NCBI RefSeq assembly: GCF_043194295.1
Contig: NZ_JBAFVK010000001.1
Strand: one strand, 5' to 3'
Origin: Xanthobacter autotrophicus
Lineage (GTDB): Bacteria > Pseudomonadota > Alphaproteobacteria > Rhizobiales > Xanthobacteraceae
DNA: 64,000 nucleotides
In this document: piece after piece, positions 36,059 through 45,391 of the stretch
Layout: each line of letters opens with the position of its first letter
How positions within the stretch are numbered: the first letter of the stretch is position 1
Position numbers and translations under genes: made by a program
The notes under the pieces: generated by a model
Database searches by the model: none
What the model was told of the DNA's origin: nothing
Seen by the model: only the letters and a program-made list of their open reading frames with translations

Positions 36059-37501
36059 ATGCCTACCGGAAGCATCCTGGTTGCCGACGACGATGCCGCC
36101 ATCCGCACCGTGCTCAACCAGGCGCTGTCGCGCGCCGGGTATGAGGTGCGCTCCTGCGGCAACGCCGCCACGCTCTGGCGCTGGGTGAGCCAGGGTGATG
36201 GCGACCTCGTCATCACCGACGTGGTGATGCCAGACGAGAACGCCTTCGATCTCCTGCCCCGCATCAAGAAGGCGCGGCCGGACCTGCCGGTCATCGTCAT
36301 GAGCGCGCAGAATACCTTCATGACCGCCATCCGCGCGTCCGAGCGCGGGGCCTATGAATACCTACCCAAGCCGTTCGACCTGAAGGAGCTGATCTCCATC
36401 GTCGGGCGCGCACTGGCGGAGCCGAAGAAGGGCGACGGCCACCACCATTCCCACGAGGAGCAGGACAACATCCCGCTGGTGGGCCGCTCGCCCGCCATGC
36501 AGGAAATCTACCGCCTGCTCGCCCGGCTGATGCAGACCGACCTGACCGTGATGATCGCGGGCGAGAGCGGCACCGGCAAGGAACTGGTGGCCCGCGCGCT
36601 CCATGATTACGGCAAGCGTCGCACCGGGCCGTTCGTCGCCATCAACATGGCGGCGATCCCGCGCGACCTCATCGAATCGGAGCTGTTCGGCCACGAGAAG
36701 GGCTCGTTCACCGGCGCCACCACGCGCAATCCCGGCCGCTTCGAGCAGGCGGAGGGTGGCACCCTCTTCCTCGACGAGATCGGCGATATGCCCATGGAGG
36801 CGCAGACCCGCCTGCTGCGCGTGCTCCAGCAGGGCGAATACACCACCGTGGGCGGGCGCACGCCCATCAAGACCGACGTGCGCATCATCGCCGCCACCAA
36901 CAAGGACCTGCGCACCCTGATCCAGCAGGGCCTGTTCCGCGAGGACCTGTTCTTCCGCCTGAACGTGGTGCCCCTGCGCCTGCCGCCCCTGCGCGAGCGC
37001 TCGGAGGACGTGCCCGACCTGGTGCGCCACTTCTTCCTCCAGGCCGAGCGGGAGGGCCTGCCGGCCAAGCAGATCGACACTGCCGCCCTGGACCGGCTGA
37101 AGCGCTATCGCTGGCCCGGCAACGTGCGCGAGCTGGAAAACCTGGTGCGGCGCCTCGCAGCGCTCTACCCTCAGGAAGTGATCACCCCCGCCATCATCGA
37201 GGCGGAGTTGTCGGAGCCCATGCCGAGTGCCTTCTCCGAAGAAGGGCCGGTGGATGCCACGCTGGCGGCCTCGGTTGAACGGCACCTCAACACCTATTTC
37301 TCCGGTTTCGGCGAGGACTTGCCGCCCCCCGGCCTCTATCACCGCATCCTGAAGGACGTGGAATACCCACTGCTTTCGGCGGCGCTGGCGGCCACGCGCG
37401 GCAACCAGATCAAGGCTGCGGAACTGCTCGGCCTCAACCGCAACACCCTGCGCAAGAAGATCCGGGACCTCGATATCCAGGTCATCCGGACATCTAGGTG
37501 A
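36059..37501 (+). CDS. ntrC: Nitrogen regulation response regulator NtrC
   Basis: Sigma-54 activator of nitrogen-assimilation genes. The 480 residues comprise a receiver domain (phospho-acceptor D54 in VITDVVMPDE; K in YLPKPFD), a His-rich linker (GHHHSHEE), an AAA+ domain (Walker A GESGTGKE near 168, the sigma-54 contact loop GSFTGA at 215-220, LFLDEIGDM), and a Fis-type helix-turn-helix (KAAELLGLNRNTLRKKI). The loop has Ser in place of the usual Ala (GAFTGA). The start could also be the GTG at 36053. The stop codon lies in the first copy of a 17-nt tandem repeat. Confidence 0.94.
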   Translation: MPTGSILVADDDAAIRTVLNQALSRAGYEVRSCGNAATLWRWVSQGDGDLVITDVVMPDENAFDLLPRIKKARPDLPVIVMSAQNTFMTAIRASERGAYEYLPKPFDLKELISIVGRALAEPKKGDGHHHSHEEQDNIPLVGRSPAMQEIYRLLARLMQTDLTVMIAGESGTGKELVARALHDYGKRRTGPFVAINMAAIPRDLIESELFGHEKGSFTGATTRNPGRFEQAEGGTLFLDEIGDMPMEAQTRLLRVLQQGEYTTVGGRTPIKTDVRIIAATNKDLRTLIQQGLFREDLFFRLNVVPLRLPPLRERSEDVPDLVRHFFLQAEREGLPAKQIDTAALDRLKRYRWPGNVRELENLVRRLAALYPQEVITPAIIEAELSEPMPSAFSEEGPVDATLAASVERHLNTYFSGFGEDLPPPGLYHRILKDVEYPLLSAALAATRGNQIKAAELLGLNRNTLRKKIRDLDIQVIRTSR

Positions 37502-37525
37502 TCCGGACATCTAGGTGATCCGGAC
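37484..37525 (+). repeat. 17-nt tandem repeat spanning the ntrC stop codon
   Basis: Two exact copies of atccggacatctaggtg (37484-37500, 37501-37517) plus 8 bases of a third. The first copy supplies the last codons and most of the stop; loss of one unit would leave the NtrC sequence unchanged. Confidence 0.85.
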
Positions 37526-37543
37526 CTTCCGGCAGGGACGGGG

Positions 37544-37575
37544 AGGGCGGCTTCGGCCGCCTTCCTGCGTTTTTC
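37544..37575 (+). terminator. Terminator after ntrBC
   Basis: Hairpin at 37544-37563 with an 8-bp stem (one G-T pair) closed by a stable ttcg tetraloop (ggc-ttcg-gcc), followed after 6 nt by ttttt. The remaining roughly 240 bases before ntrY hold no recognisable gene; a promoter for ntrYX is expected there but I cannot place it. Confidence 0.65.
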
Positions 37576-37820
37576 GAATCAAGTTTCGCATCGCCGCGCC
37601 TGACTTGCACCATCGGCTTCAAGCCCCGCATAAGTCCCGCCGCGCTGTGCACAACACCCGCTAAAATGGACCCCGCTACCGACACCCAGCATCGGCTGAG
37701 CGAATTCGGGCCGCGTTAGGTCCTCTGTCACATTTTTGCACCAGTGTCGTTCCACTGCATCACTCCCGTCGTGCGATTCGACACGCGGCGGCGGTGGATG
37801 CCTGGGGGACTGTGGCACTG

Positions 37821-40058
37821 ATGACGGATGCGCCGCTCAAGGACGCGATGGAGGGCACAGTGCCGCGCCGTGGCATCGCCGCCCGGCTGTTCGCGCCTAT
37901 CGTCGTTGTTCTGTCGCTCGTTCTGGCGGTGGCCACCTTCCTCATCCTGATGGGCCTCACCTCCATCGTGCCGACGCCGCAGGTGGTGGTGGGCGTGCTC
38001 ACCGCGTCGGGCATCGCGGTCCTCATCCTGCTCGCAATCATCGGCCGGGAAGTGTGGCGCATCCTGCGGGCACGGGCGCGCGGGCGAGCGGCTTCGCGGC
38101 TGCATGTGCGCATCATCGGACTGTTCGCCGGCGTCGCGGTGGTGCCGGCCATCGTGGTGGCGGTGGTGGCCAGCCTGACCCTCGACCGCAGCCTCGATCG
38201 CTATTTCTCCGACCGGACGCGGGAGATCGTAGGGACCGCCGCTTCCGTTGCGCAGACCTACGTGCGCGAGCATGCGCTCTCCATCCGCGGCGACGTGCTT
38301 GCCATGAGCAACGACCTGTCGCGGATGAAGCAGCTCTACGACACGGACATCGAGAAGTTCCGGCAGATCCTCACTGCCCAGGCGGCGCTGCGCAACGTGC
38401 CGGGGGCGCAGATCATCCGCCGTGACCTCTCGGTTGTAGAGCGGGCCAACCTGCGCACGGACCGCGAATATATCGTCCCCACCAACATCGCCATCGCCGA
38501 GGCCTCCGCCGAGCAGCCCATCATCTACCTGCCGTCGGACGCGGACTTCGTCGGCGCGGTGGCGCCGATCGCCGGTTTCGACAACATGTTCCTCTACGTC
38601 GCGCGGCCGGTCGATCCGCGTGTCATCGGTTTCCTGAAGGTCACGCAGGAGACTCTGGCCGATTACCGAGCCCTGGAAGAACGGCGCTTCAACGTGCAGC
38701 TGGCCTTCGGGCTGATGTATTCCATCGTCACGCTCATCGTGCTGCTGTCTGCGGTCTGGCTCGGGATCAACTTCTCCAAGTGGCTGGTGTCGCCCATCCG
38801 CCGGCTCATGTGGGCGGCGGGCCGGGTGGCCGCGGGCAATCTCGACGTGCAGGTGCCGGTGCACCGGGCCGAGGGCGACCTTGCCACCCTTGGCGAGACC
38901 TTCAACAAGATGACCGTCGAGCTGAAGACCCAGCGCAATGCGCTGGTCACCGCACGCGACCAGATGGACAGCCGCCGCCGCTTCACCGAGGCCGTGCTAT
39001 CGGGCGTTGGCGCAGGGGTCATCGGCCTCGACGCGGAGGCTCAGGTCACCATCCTCAACCGTTCGGCCGAGAAACTTTTGGGCCTGACCGAGGACGAGGC
39101 TCTCGGCCGCAAGCTCGCCGAAGTGGTGCCGGAAACCGGCGCGCTGGTGGCCGAGGCGATCGGCGCCGGCCAGCGCGCGGTGCAGGGCAACATCACCATC
39201 CAGCGCGAGGGCCGGGAGCGGATCTTCGCCATGCGGGTCACCACCGAGCAGTCCACGGCCGAGGAACACGGCTGGGTGGTGACGCTGGACGACATCACCG
39301 CCCTCGTCTCGGCCCAGCGCACCTCCGCCTGGGCCGACGTGGCCCGGCGCATCGCCCACGAGATCAAGAACCCGCTTACCCCCATCCAGCTTTCCGCCGA
39401 GCGGCTGAAGCGCAAGTACGGGCGCCACATCACCCAGGACCGCGACGTGTTCGACCAGTGCACCGACACCATCATCCGCCAGGTGGGTGACATCGGCCGC
39501 ATGGTGGACGAGTTCTCCTCCTTCGCCCGCATGCCCAAGCCCGTGGTGGACGCGCAGGACCTCGCGGAGACCGTGCGCCAGGGGGTGTTCCTCATGCGCG
39601 TCGGTCATCCCGACGTGACCTTCGAGACCGAGCTGCCGCCCTCCATGCCGGCGCGTTTCGACCGGCGGCTGATCTCGCAGGCACTCACCAACATCCTCAA
39701 GAACGCCGCCGAGGCCATCGAGGGGGTGCCCGAGGCCGAGCGCGGCAAGGGCCTCATCCGGGTGCGCGTGGAGGCCCAGGGCGAGGACCTCGTCATCGAC
39801 GTCATCGACAACGGCGCCGGACTGCCGAAGGACAAGCGCAGCCGGCTGCTGGAGCCGTATGTGACCACCCGCGAGAAGGGCACCGGGCTCGGCCTCGCCA
39901 TCGTGGGAAAGATCATGGAAGAGCACGGCGGTTTCATCGAACTCAACGATTCGCCCGAGGGCCGGGGGGCCTGGATCCGGCTTCGGATGCGGGCGGATGG
40001 TCAACCACCGGCCGGCGCGGGCGGGGCGCAACCGGTCCCTGAAACAGGGAGGGCCTGA
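37821..40058 (+). CDS. ntrY: Nitrogen regulation sensor histidine kinase NtrY
   Basis: Membrane-bound kinase paired with NtrX, involved in nitrogen, redox and envelope signalling. The 745 residues show several N-terminal membrane segments (IVVVLSLVLAVATFLILMG, VVGVLTASGIAVLILLAIIG, LFAGVAVVPAIVVAVVAS), a periplasmic domain (about 110-280), another membrane segment (LAFGLMYSIVTLIVLLSAVW), HAMP (WLVSPIRRL), PAS, HisKA with H513 in IAHEIKNPLTPIQLSAERL, and HATPase (NILKNAAEAIEG, GTGLGLAIV). I took the ATG at 37821; the GTG at 37794 would add nine residues and cannot be excluded. ntrX follows 3 nt after the stop. Confidence 0.93.
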   Translation: MTDAPLKDAMEGTVPRRGIAARLFAPIVVVLSLVLAVATFLILMGLTSIVPTPQVVVGVLTASGIAVLILLAIIGREVWRILRARARGRAASRLHVRIIGLFAGVAVVPAIVVAVVASLTLDRSLDRYFSDRTREIVGTAASVAQTYVREHALSIRGDVLAMSNDLSRMKQLYDTDIEKFRQILTAQAALRNVPGAQIIRRDLSVVERANLRTDREYIVPTNIAIAEASAEQPIIYLPSDADFVGAVAPIAGFDNMFLYVARPVDPRVIGFLKVTQETLADYRALEERRFNVQLAFGLMYSIVTLIVLLSAVWLGINFSKWLVSPIRRLMWAAGRVAAGNLDVQVPVHRAEGDLATLGETFNKMTVELKTQRNALVTARDQMDSRRRFTEAVLSGVGAGVIGLDAEAQVTILNRSAEKLLGLTEDEALGRKLAEVVPETGALVAEAIGAGQRAVQGNITIQREGRERIFAMRVTTEQSTAEEHGWVVTLDDITALVSAQRTSAWADVARRIAHEIKNPLTPIQLSAERLKRKYGRHITQDRDVFDQCTDTIIRQVGDIGRMVDEFSSFARMPKPVVDAQDLAETVRQGVFLMRVGHPDVTFETELPPSMPARFDRRLISQALTNILKNAAEAIEGVPEAERGKGLIRVRVEAQGEDLVIDVIDNGAGLPKDKRSRLLEPYVTTREKGTGLGLAIVGKIMEEHGGFIELNDSPEGRGAWIRLRMRADGQPPAGAGGAQPVPETGRA

Positions 40059-40061
40059 CAC

Positions 40062-41429
40062 ATGGCCATGGACATCCTCATCGTGGACGATGAGGCCGAC
40101 ATCTGCGAACTGGTGGCCGGCATCCTGGAGGACGAGGGCTATGCTGCCCGCACCGCCCGGGACGCCGATGGCGCCCTCGCGGCCATCTCGGCGCGACGGC
40201 CCAATCTGGTCTTCCTCGACATCTGGCTGCAGGGCTCGCGGCTCGACGGGCTGGAACTGCTCAACGAGATCAAGGCCCAGCACCCCGAGGTGCCGGTGGT
40301 GATGATCTCCGGCCACGGCAACATCGAGACGGCGGTGGCGGCCATCAAGCGCGGCGCCTACGACTTCATCGAAAAACCCTTCAATGCCGACCGCCTGGTG
40401 ATGGTGGCCGAGCGCGCGCTGGAGACCCTGCGCCTGAAGCGCGAGCTGAAGGAGCTGAAGCATCTGGCGCCCCACGGCCATGTACTGGTGGGCCGTTCCA
40501 GCGCCGTGCAGCAGCTGAAGGCCACCATCGACCGGGTGGGGCCCACCAACAGCCGCATCCTCATCGTCGGCCCTTCCGGTTCCGGCAAGGAACTGACGGC
40601 CCGGCTCATCCACACCACCTCGACCCGCGCTCAGGGGCCGTTCGTCGTGCTGAATTCGGCGGCCATCACGCCGGAGCGGCTGGAATTCGAATTGTTCGGC
40701 GTGGCGGAAGGGGAGGGGCGGGAACCCAAGCGCGGGGCGCTGGACGAGGCCCACGGCGGCACGCTGTTCCTCGACGAAATCTCCGACATGCCGCGCGAGA
40801 CCCAGAACCGGGTGCTGCGCGTGCTGGTGGAACAGACCTTCTCGCGCATCGGCTCCAACGACAAGGTGAGCGTGGACGTGCGCATCATCTCCTCCACCGG
40901 GCGCAACCTGGAGGAGGAAATCGCCAAGGGCCGCTTTCGGGAGGACCTCTACCACCGCCTGTCGGTGGTGCCGATCCGGGTGCCGCCGCTGGCCGAGCGC
41001 CGCGACGACATTCCCGACCTCGTGGAGTTCTTCGTCGACACCATCTCCCAGACCACAGGACTGCCGCGCCGGCCCATCGGGGAGGACGCCATGGCGGTGC
41101 TCCAGTCCCATGACTGGCCGGGCAACGTGCGTCAGCTGCGCAACAATGTGGAGCGGCTGCTGATTCTCGCCGGCGGTGATCTGGAAGCCACCATCACCGC
41201 CGCCATGCTGCCCCCCGACGTGGGCGCGCTGGTGCCGAACCTGCCCAACGGCAATGGTGGCGAGCATCTCATGGGCCTTCCGTTGCGGGAGGCGCGCGAG
41301 GTGTTCGAGCGGGAATACCTTGCCGCCCAGATCAACCGCTTCGGCGGCAACATCTCGCGGACGGCGGAATTCGTCGGCATGGAGCGCTCGGCCCTTCATC
41401 GAAAGCTTAAGGCTCTCGGCGTAGGCTGA
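40062..41429 (+). CDS. ntrX: Nitrogen regulation response regulator NtrX
   Basis: 455 residues: receiver domain with D53 (LVFLDIWLQ) and K in FIEKPFN, an AAA+ domain (Walker A GPSGSGKE, LFLDEISDMPRETQ) and a C-terminal Fis-type helix-turn-helix (NISRTAEFVGMERSALHRKL). The sigma-54 contact motif GAFTGA is absent: where it should stand the sequence is FGVAEGEGREPKRGALDE. This is the usual state of alphaproteobacterial NtrX, which therefore is not expected to drive sigma-54 promoters. It forms an operon with ntrY. Confidence 0.94.
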   Translation: MAMDILIVDDEADICELVAGILEDEGYAARTARDADGALAAISARRPNLVFLDIWLQGSRLDGLELLNEIKAQHPEVPVVMISGHGNIETAVAAIKRGAYDFIEKPFNADRLVMVAERALETLRLKRELKELKHLAPHGHVLVGRSSAVQQLKATIDRVGPTNSRILIVGPSGSGKELTARLIHTTSTRAQGPFVVLNSAAITPERLEFELFGVAEGEGREPKRGALDEAHGGTLFLDEISDMPRETQNRVLRVLVEQTFSRIGSNDKVSVDVRIISSTGRNLEEEIAKGRFREDLYHRLSVVPIRVPPLAERRDDIPDLVEFFVDTISQTTGLPRRPIGEDAMAVLQSHDWPGNVRQLRNNVERLLILAGGDLEATITAAMLPPDVGALVPNLPNGNGGEHLMGLPLREAREVFEREYLAAQINRFGGNISRTAEFVGMERSALHRKLKALGVG

Positions 41430-41546
41430 TGGACCAGTTGACGGGATGCCCGAAAAAGGGGCTGCATCGGAGCTGAGGCTCAAGATGCGATCGGTTTTGG
41501 CGCGATCTTTCAGGTCGCGATTCGCCTGGGCGCCGGGGGAGGGTTC

Positions 41547-42923
41547 ATGAAGGTCGTGATCTGCGGCGCGGGCCAGGTGGGGTTCGGCATCGCCGAGCGC
41601 CTCGCCGGTGAGCAGAACGACGTGTCCATCATCGACGCGAGCCCGCGCCGCATCCAGATGGTGACCGAGCAGCTGGACGTGCGCGGCGTGGTGGGGCAGG
41701 GCTCCCATCCGGACGTGCTCGCCCGCGCCGGCATCGAGCAAGCGGACATGCTCATCGCCGTGACCTTGCACGACGAGGTGAACATGGTGGCCTGCCAGGT
41801 GGGCCACGCCTTGTTCAACGTGCCCACCAAGGTCGCCCGCATCCGCGCCCAGACCTATCTCGCGCCGGAATGGCGCGACCTGTTCTCCCGCGACCAGTTG
41901 CCCATCGACGTCATCATCTCTCCCGAGGTGGAGGTGGGCGAGATGGTGCTGCGTCGCCTGTCCCTGCCCGGCGCCACCGACACCGTGAGCTTTTCCGACG
42001 GGGCGGTGCAGGTGGTGGGCGTGCTGTGCGGCGAGGACTGCCCGGTGGTGGATACCCCGCTCAACCAGCTCACCCAGCTGTTCCCGGACATGCCGGCCAC
42101 CATCGTCGCGGTGAGCCGGAACGGCAAGACGCTGGTGCCGCGCTCCAACGACCAGCTCGCCGTCGGCGACATCGTCTATTTCGTCGCGCAGGCGGACCAG
42201 GTGCAGCGCGGCTTGTCCCTGTTCGGCCACGACGAGGTGCCAGGCCAGCGCATCGTCATCGCCGGCGGCGGCAACATCGGCTATTACGTGGCGAGCGAGC
42301 TGGAGCGGCGCAACGCGGCGGCGCGGGTCAAGCTCATCGAGTTCTCGCGCGAGCGCGCCCAGACCATCGCCGAAGTGCTCTCGCGGACCGTGGTGCTGAA
42401 CGGCGACACGCTGGAGCGCGCCATCCTCGACGAGGCGGGCGTGCGCGAGGCGGACACCATGATCGCCCTCACCAACGACGACCGCATCAACATCCTGTCC
42501 TGTCTTCTGGCAAAGCAGATCGGGGCCAAGCGCATCCTCGCCCTGCTGAACGAGCAGGGCTACGCCACCTTCGCCCGGGGCCTGGGCATCGACGCCCATG
42601 TGAACCCGCGCCAGATCACCGTTTCCAAGGTGCTCCAGCATGTGCGGCGGGGGCGCATCCGCGGCGTCCATGCGCTGCTCGACGGCTCCGGCGAGATGAT
42701 CGAAGCGGAAGCGCTGGAGACCTCGCCGCTGGTGGGCAAGCCGCTGAAGGACCTCGACCTTCTGGAGGGGCTTCGCATCGGCGCCATTGTGCGGAACGGC
42801 CAGGTGCTGCTGCCGCGTGGTGATTTCGTGGTGCGCGCCCACGACCGGGTGGTGCTGTTCGCCCTCGCCGACCGCATCAAGCGCGTGGAACAGCTATTCC
42901 GCGTGGCGCTCGAATTCTTCTGA
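41547..42923 (+). CDS. trkA: Trk potassium uptake regulatory subunit TrkA
   Basis: Cytoplasmic NAD(H)-binding gating protein of the Trk/Ktr K+ uptake system. The 458-residue protein is a tandem duplication of RCK modules: RCK_N at 1-125 (VVICGAGQVGFGIAERLA) with TrkA_C, then a second RCK_N starting at VIAGGGNIGYYVASEL and a second TrkA_C. It lies between ntrX and a trkH-like gene. In Azospirillum and relatives trkA also follows ntrYX, so this placement is conserved. Confidence 0.94.
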   Translation: MKVVICGAGQVGFGIAERLAGEQNDVSIIDASPRRIQMVTEQLDVRGVVGQGSHPDVLARAGIEQADMLIAVTLHDEVNMVACQVGHALFNVPTKVARIRAQTYLAPEWRDLFSRDQLPIDVIISPEVEVGEMVLRRLSLPGATDTVSFSDGAVQVVGVLCGEDCPVVDTPLNQLTQLFPDMPATIVAVSRNGKTLVPRSNDQLAVGDIVYFVAQADQVQRGLSLFGHDEVPGQRIVIAGGGNIGYYVASELERRNAAARVKLIEFSRERAQTIAEVLSRTVVLNGDTLERAILDEAGVREADTMIALTNDDRINILSCLLAKQIGAKRILALLNEQGYATFARGLGIDAHVNPRQITVSKVLQHVRRGRIRGVHALLDGSGEMIEAEALETSPLVGKPLKDLDLLEGLRIGAIVRNGQVLLPRGDFVVRAHDRVVLFALADRIKRVEQLFRVALEFF

Positions 42924-43001
42924 TCCCGCAAGGTCTTCAGGTTCCCGAGTTTTCCTGACCCGTTCTCCTGCTCGCCAAGTTCTTCTTTTCTGAAGGCGCA
43001 C

Positions 43002-44414
43002 ATGGTCAACGCCGCCCGCCCGCTCGCCGCCGGCCTCCTCACCGTCGGCCTTCTCGCCCTCCCGCCGGCCGTGGTCGCGGCGCGGGGCGGGGAGGGGCAT
43101 GCGCCGGTCTTCCTCGCCACCTTCGGCTTCTGCCTGTTCCTCGCCGGACTGCTGCGCTTCACCACGCAAGATACGCCCATGCGCCTCACGAGGGCCGGCG
43201 GCGTGGCACTGGTGGCCGCCCTGTGGCTGCTGCTGCCGCTGGCGGCGACGCCGGCGGTCGCCATCGTTTCCGGTCTGTCGCCGCTGGCCGCGTGGCTCGA
43301 GGCGGTGTCCGCCTTCACCACCACCGGGGCCACCGCACTGCGACAGGGGTCCGCGAGCCTGTATGTCTGGCTCGGCCTGCTGCAATGGACCGGAGGGCTG
43401 CTGACCATCGTCGCGGCGGTGGCGGTGCTGGCCCCGGCTGGCCTCGGCGGCCTGCCGGACCGTACCCCGCGCGGTGGCTCCACCCTTGATGTGGTGGATC
43501 TCACCGCAGTGCTGCGCGAGATTGCCCCTGCCTATGGGGGCGCCACCCTGCTTGCCGGGATCGTGCTGCTGGTGAGCGGGGAGAGCCCCTATGTGGCCTT
43601 TACGCTGGCGACCGCCGTGGTCTCGGCCGGCGCTCACCTGCCGCCGGAAGCCCAGTTGGCGCTGACCCTGGATGAAAGCCCGAAATGGCTGCTGCTGCCG
43701 TTTCTGTTGTGGAGCGCCACCAGCGTGCGCTGGCATCGCGCTTTGCTGACCCGGCGCATCAACGCCGCCCCGGAGCAGACGGAAAGCCTCGTCATCCTTG
43801 GCTGGTGGGCGGTGCTGGGCATCGTGCTTGGCGCCATTCTCTTCCGCTCGGCCGACGTACCCGCCCTGGAGGCGATCCGCGACGGCCTGTTCTCGGCGGC
43901 CTCGCTCATCTCCACAAGCGGCATCGGCCCACACGACGGCACCTACATGAGCCTGCCCCTCGGCCTCGTGATCCTGGTGGTGCTGTTGGGCGGCGGCGCT
44001 CTGTCGGTGGCGGGCGGGCTCAAGATGCTGCGGCTGCGCGCCATTCTCCTCAATACCCGCGGCGGGTTAATGCGCCTCGTTTATCCGCATCTCGTTCAGC
44101 CGGCGGCCTATGAGGGCGGCGGTGGTTCGGTGATGCTGGGCATCTGGGCGGGCGCCGCGAGCCTTGCCCTGGTGTTCGGAGTCTGCGTCATCGCGTTGAG
44201 CCCCGGCCTGCCCGGCCTTGATGCCGCGCTGGCCGCTGCTGCCGCCGTGGTGACCAACACCGGCCCGGTCTACGACGCCGGGGGCGCCGGCTGGCCACCG
44301 CTGTCCTCGTTGCCCGCCGCTTCCGTCCTCGTGGCGGGGCTCGGCATGGTAGCGGGACGGCTGGAGGTAATTGGCCTTCTCGTGGTCATCCATCTCGCCC
44401 TTTGGCGCTCCTGA
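43002..44414 (+). CDS. TrkH family potassium transporter subunit
   Basis: 470-residue polytopic membrane protein with about ten hydrophobic segments. Selectivity-filter loops of the TrkH type can be seen: AFTTTGATAL (first), TAVVSAGAHL (second, weaker), LISTSGIGPHDG (third) and VVTNTGPVYDAG (fourth), with LQWTGGLLTI. Together with trkA 78 nt upstream it should form a K+ uptake system. It is shorter in its N-terminal region than E. coli TrkH, so I leave the symbol empty. Confidence 0.82.
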   Translation: MVNAARPLAAGLLTVGLLALPPAVVAARGGEGHAPVFLATFGFCLFLAGLLRFTTQDTPMRLTRAGGVALVAALWLLLPLAATPAVAIVSGLSPLAAWLEAVSAFTTTGATALRQGSASLYVWLGLLQWTGGLLTIVAAVAVLAPAGLGGLPDRTPRGGSTLDVVDLTAVLREIAPAYGGATLLAGIVLLVSGESPYVAFTLATAVVSAGAHLPPEAQLALTLDESPKWLLLPFLLWSATSVRWHRALLTRRINAAPEQTESLVILGWWAVLGIVLGAILFRSADVPALEAIRDGLFSAASLISTSGIGPHDGTYMSLPLGLVILVVLLGGGALSVAGGLKMLRLRAILLNTRGGLMRLVYPHLVQPAAYEGGGGSVMLGIWAGAASLALVFGVCVIALSPGLPGLDAALAAAAAVVTNTGPVYDAGGAGWPPLSSLPAASVLVAGLGMVAGRLEVIGLLVVIHLALWRS

Positions 44415-44531
44415 AGCGGCGTTCGGGCCTTTGCTTTGCCGTGGTGCGGCATGGTAAGCCGCTCCTGAAACAAGGGTCCTGTGTCCGTCAGCTTCCGCAC
44501 GGCCCTCACGATTGGAAACGGGACCTGTCCG

Positions 44532-45359
44532 ATGAGTGTCGAAGCCTGCCGTAGCATCTTGCCGGCTGCTACCTTCGCATTTCCCGAAGACCTCCGGCCC
44601 TCGGCCTGGACCGAGCACGTGCCGTTTGCCTTCTGGCTCATCCCCGTGCTGAACCCGCGCACGGTGGTGGAACTCGGCACATATCGGGGCATGTCCTTTC
44701 TTGCCTTCTGCCAATCGGTGGTTGCAAGCGGGACACGAACCCGTGCCTACGCCGTGGATTCCTGGGAGGGCGACGCCCATGCGGGCGCTCTGCCGCCGGA
44801 GATCTACGCCGACGTCAAAGCCATCGTCGATCTGAAATATTCCAGCTTCGCGACCTTGCTGCGCATGGATTTCGACAAGGCCACGACGCATGTCGCGGAC
44901 GGCAGCGTGGACCTCCTGCATATCGACGGTTTCCACACCTACGAGGCGGTGAGCCATGATTTCGAGACCTGGCGTGGTAAACTGAGCCCTGACGCGGTGG
45001 TTCTGTTTCACGATACCCAGGTGTTCGAGCGCGGCTTCGGGGTGAACCGCTTCTGGAACGAGGTTCGTACCCTGGGCGGCAGCTTCGAGTTTCATCACGG
45101 GCACGGGCTCGGGGTATTGGCGTTCGGCGCGGCCCGCGAGCGTCTGGCCACCCTCATGGAGGCCAGCGAGGCGGACGTGACCTATCTGCGCGCGCTCTTC
45201 GCCCGGCTGGGGCGCGGCCTCACCGACCGCGAGGGGCGGCTCGAGGCGGAGCAGCGACAGCTTGAAGCTGAGGCGGAGATCGCCCGCCTCAGCAGCTCAA
45301 AGGATTACCAGCTGGGCCACAAGATCCGCGGGCTCGTGTCCGGCCGGTTCCGAGGCTGA
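44532..45359 (+). CDS. Class I SAM-dependent methyltransferase (Methyltransf_24 type)
   Basis: 275 residues. SAM-binding motif VVELGTYRGMSFLAFCQ, then YAVDSWEGDAHAGALP, the acidic VDLLHIDGFHTYEAVSHDFE and VVLFHDTQVFERGFGV, a pattern found in methyltransferases of glycan clusters. A C-terminal coiled coil (REGRLEAEQRQLEAEAEIA) and the end SKDYQLGHKIRGLVSG resemble tails of surface-glycan enzymes. The substrate is unknown. I chose the ATG at 44532; an in-frame GTG at 44481 would add 17 residues with no clear role. It interrupts the ntrX/trk to dat-hfq order. Confidence 0.7.
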   Translation: MSVEACRSILPAATFAFPEDLRPSAWTEHVPFAFWLIPVLNPRTVVELGTYRGMSFLAFCQSVVASGTRTRAYAVDSWEGDAHAGALPPEIYADVKAIVDLKYSSFATLLRMDFDKATTHVADGSVDLLHIDGFHTYEAVSHDFETWRGKLSPDAVVLFHDTQVFERGFGVNRFWNEVRTLGGSFEFHHGHGLGVLAFGAARERLATLMEASEADVTYLRALFARLGRGLTDREGRLEAEQRQLEAEAEIARLSSSKDYQLGHKIRGLVSGRFRG

Positions 45360-45391
45360 GCCGATCACCGACCATCCAACCTGGTTTTGCC

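Noticed and set aside
38997..42842. Very long open frame on the minus strand opposite ntrY, ntrX and trkA (over 1200 codons)
   Set aside because: High-G+C antisense frame with His/Gly/Arg-rich sequence and no family motifs; the opposite strand carries three well-conserved genes.
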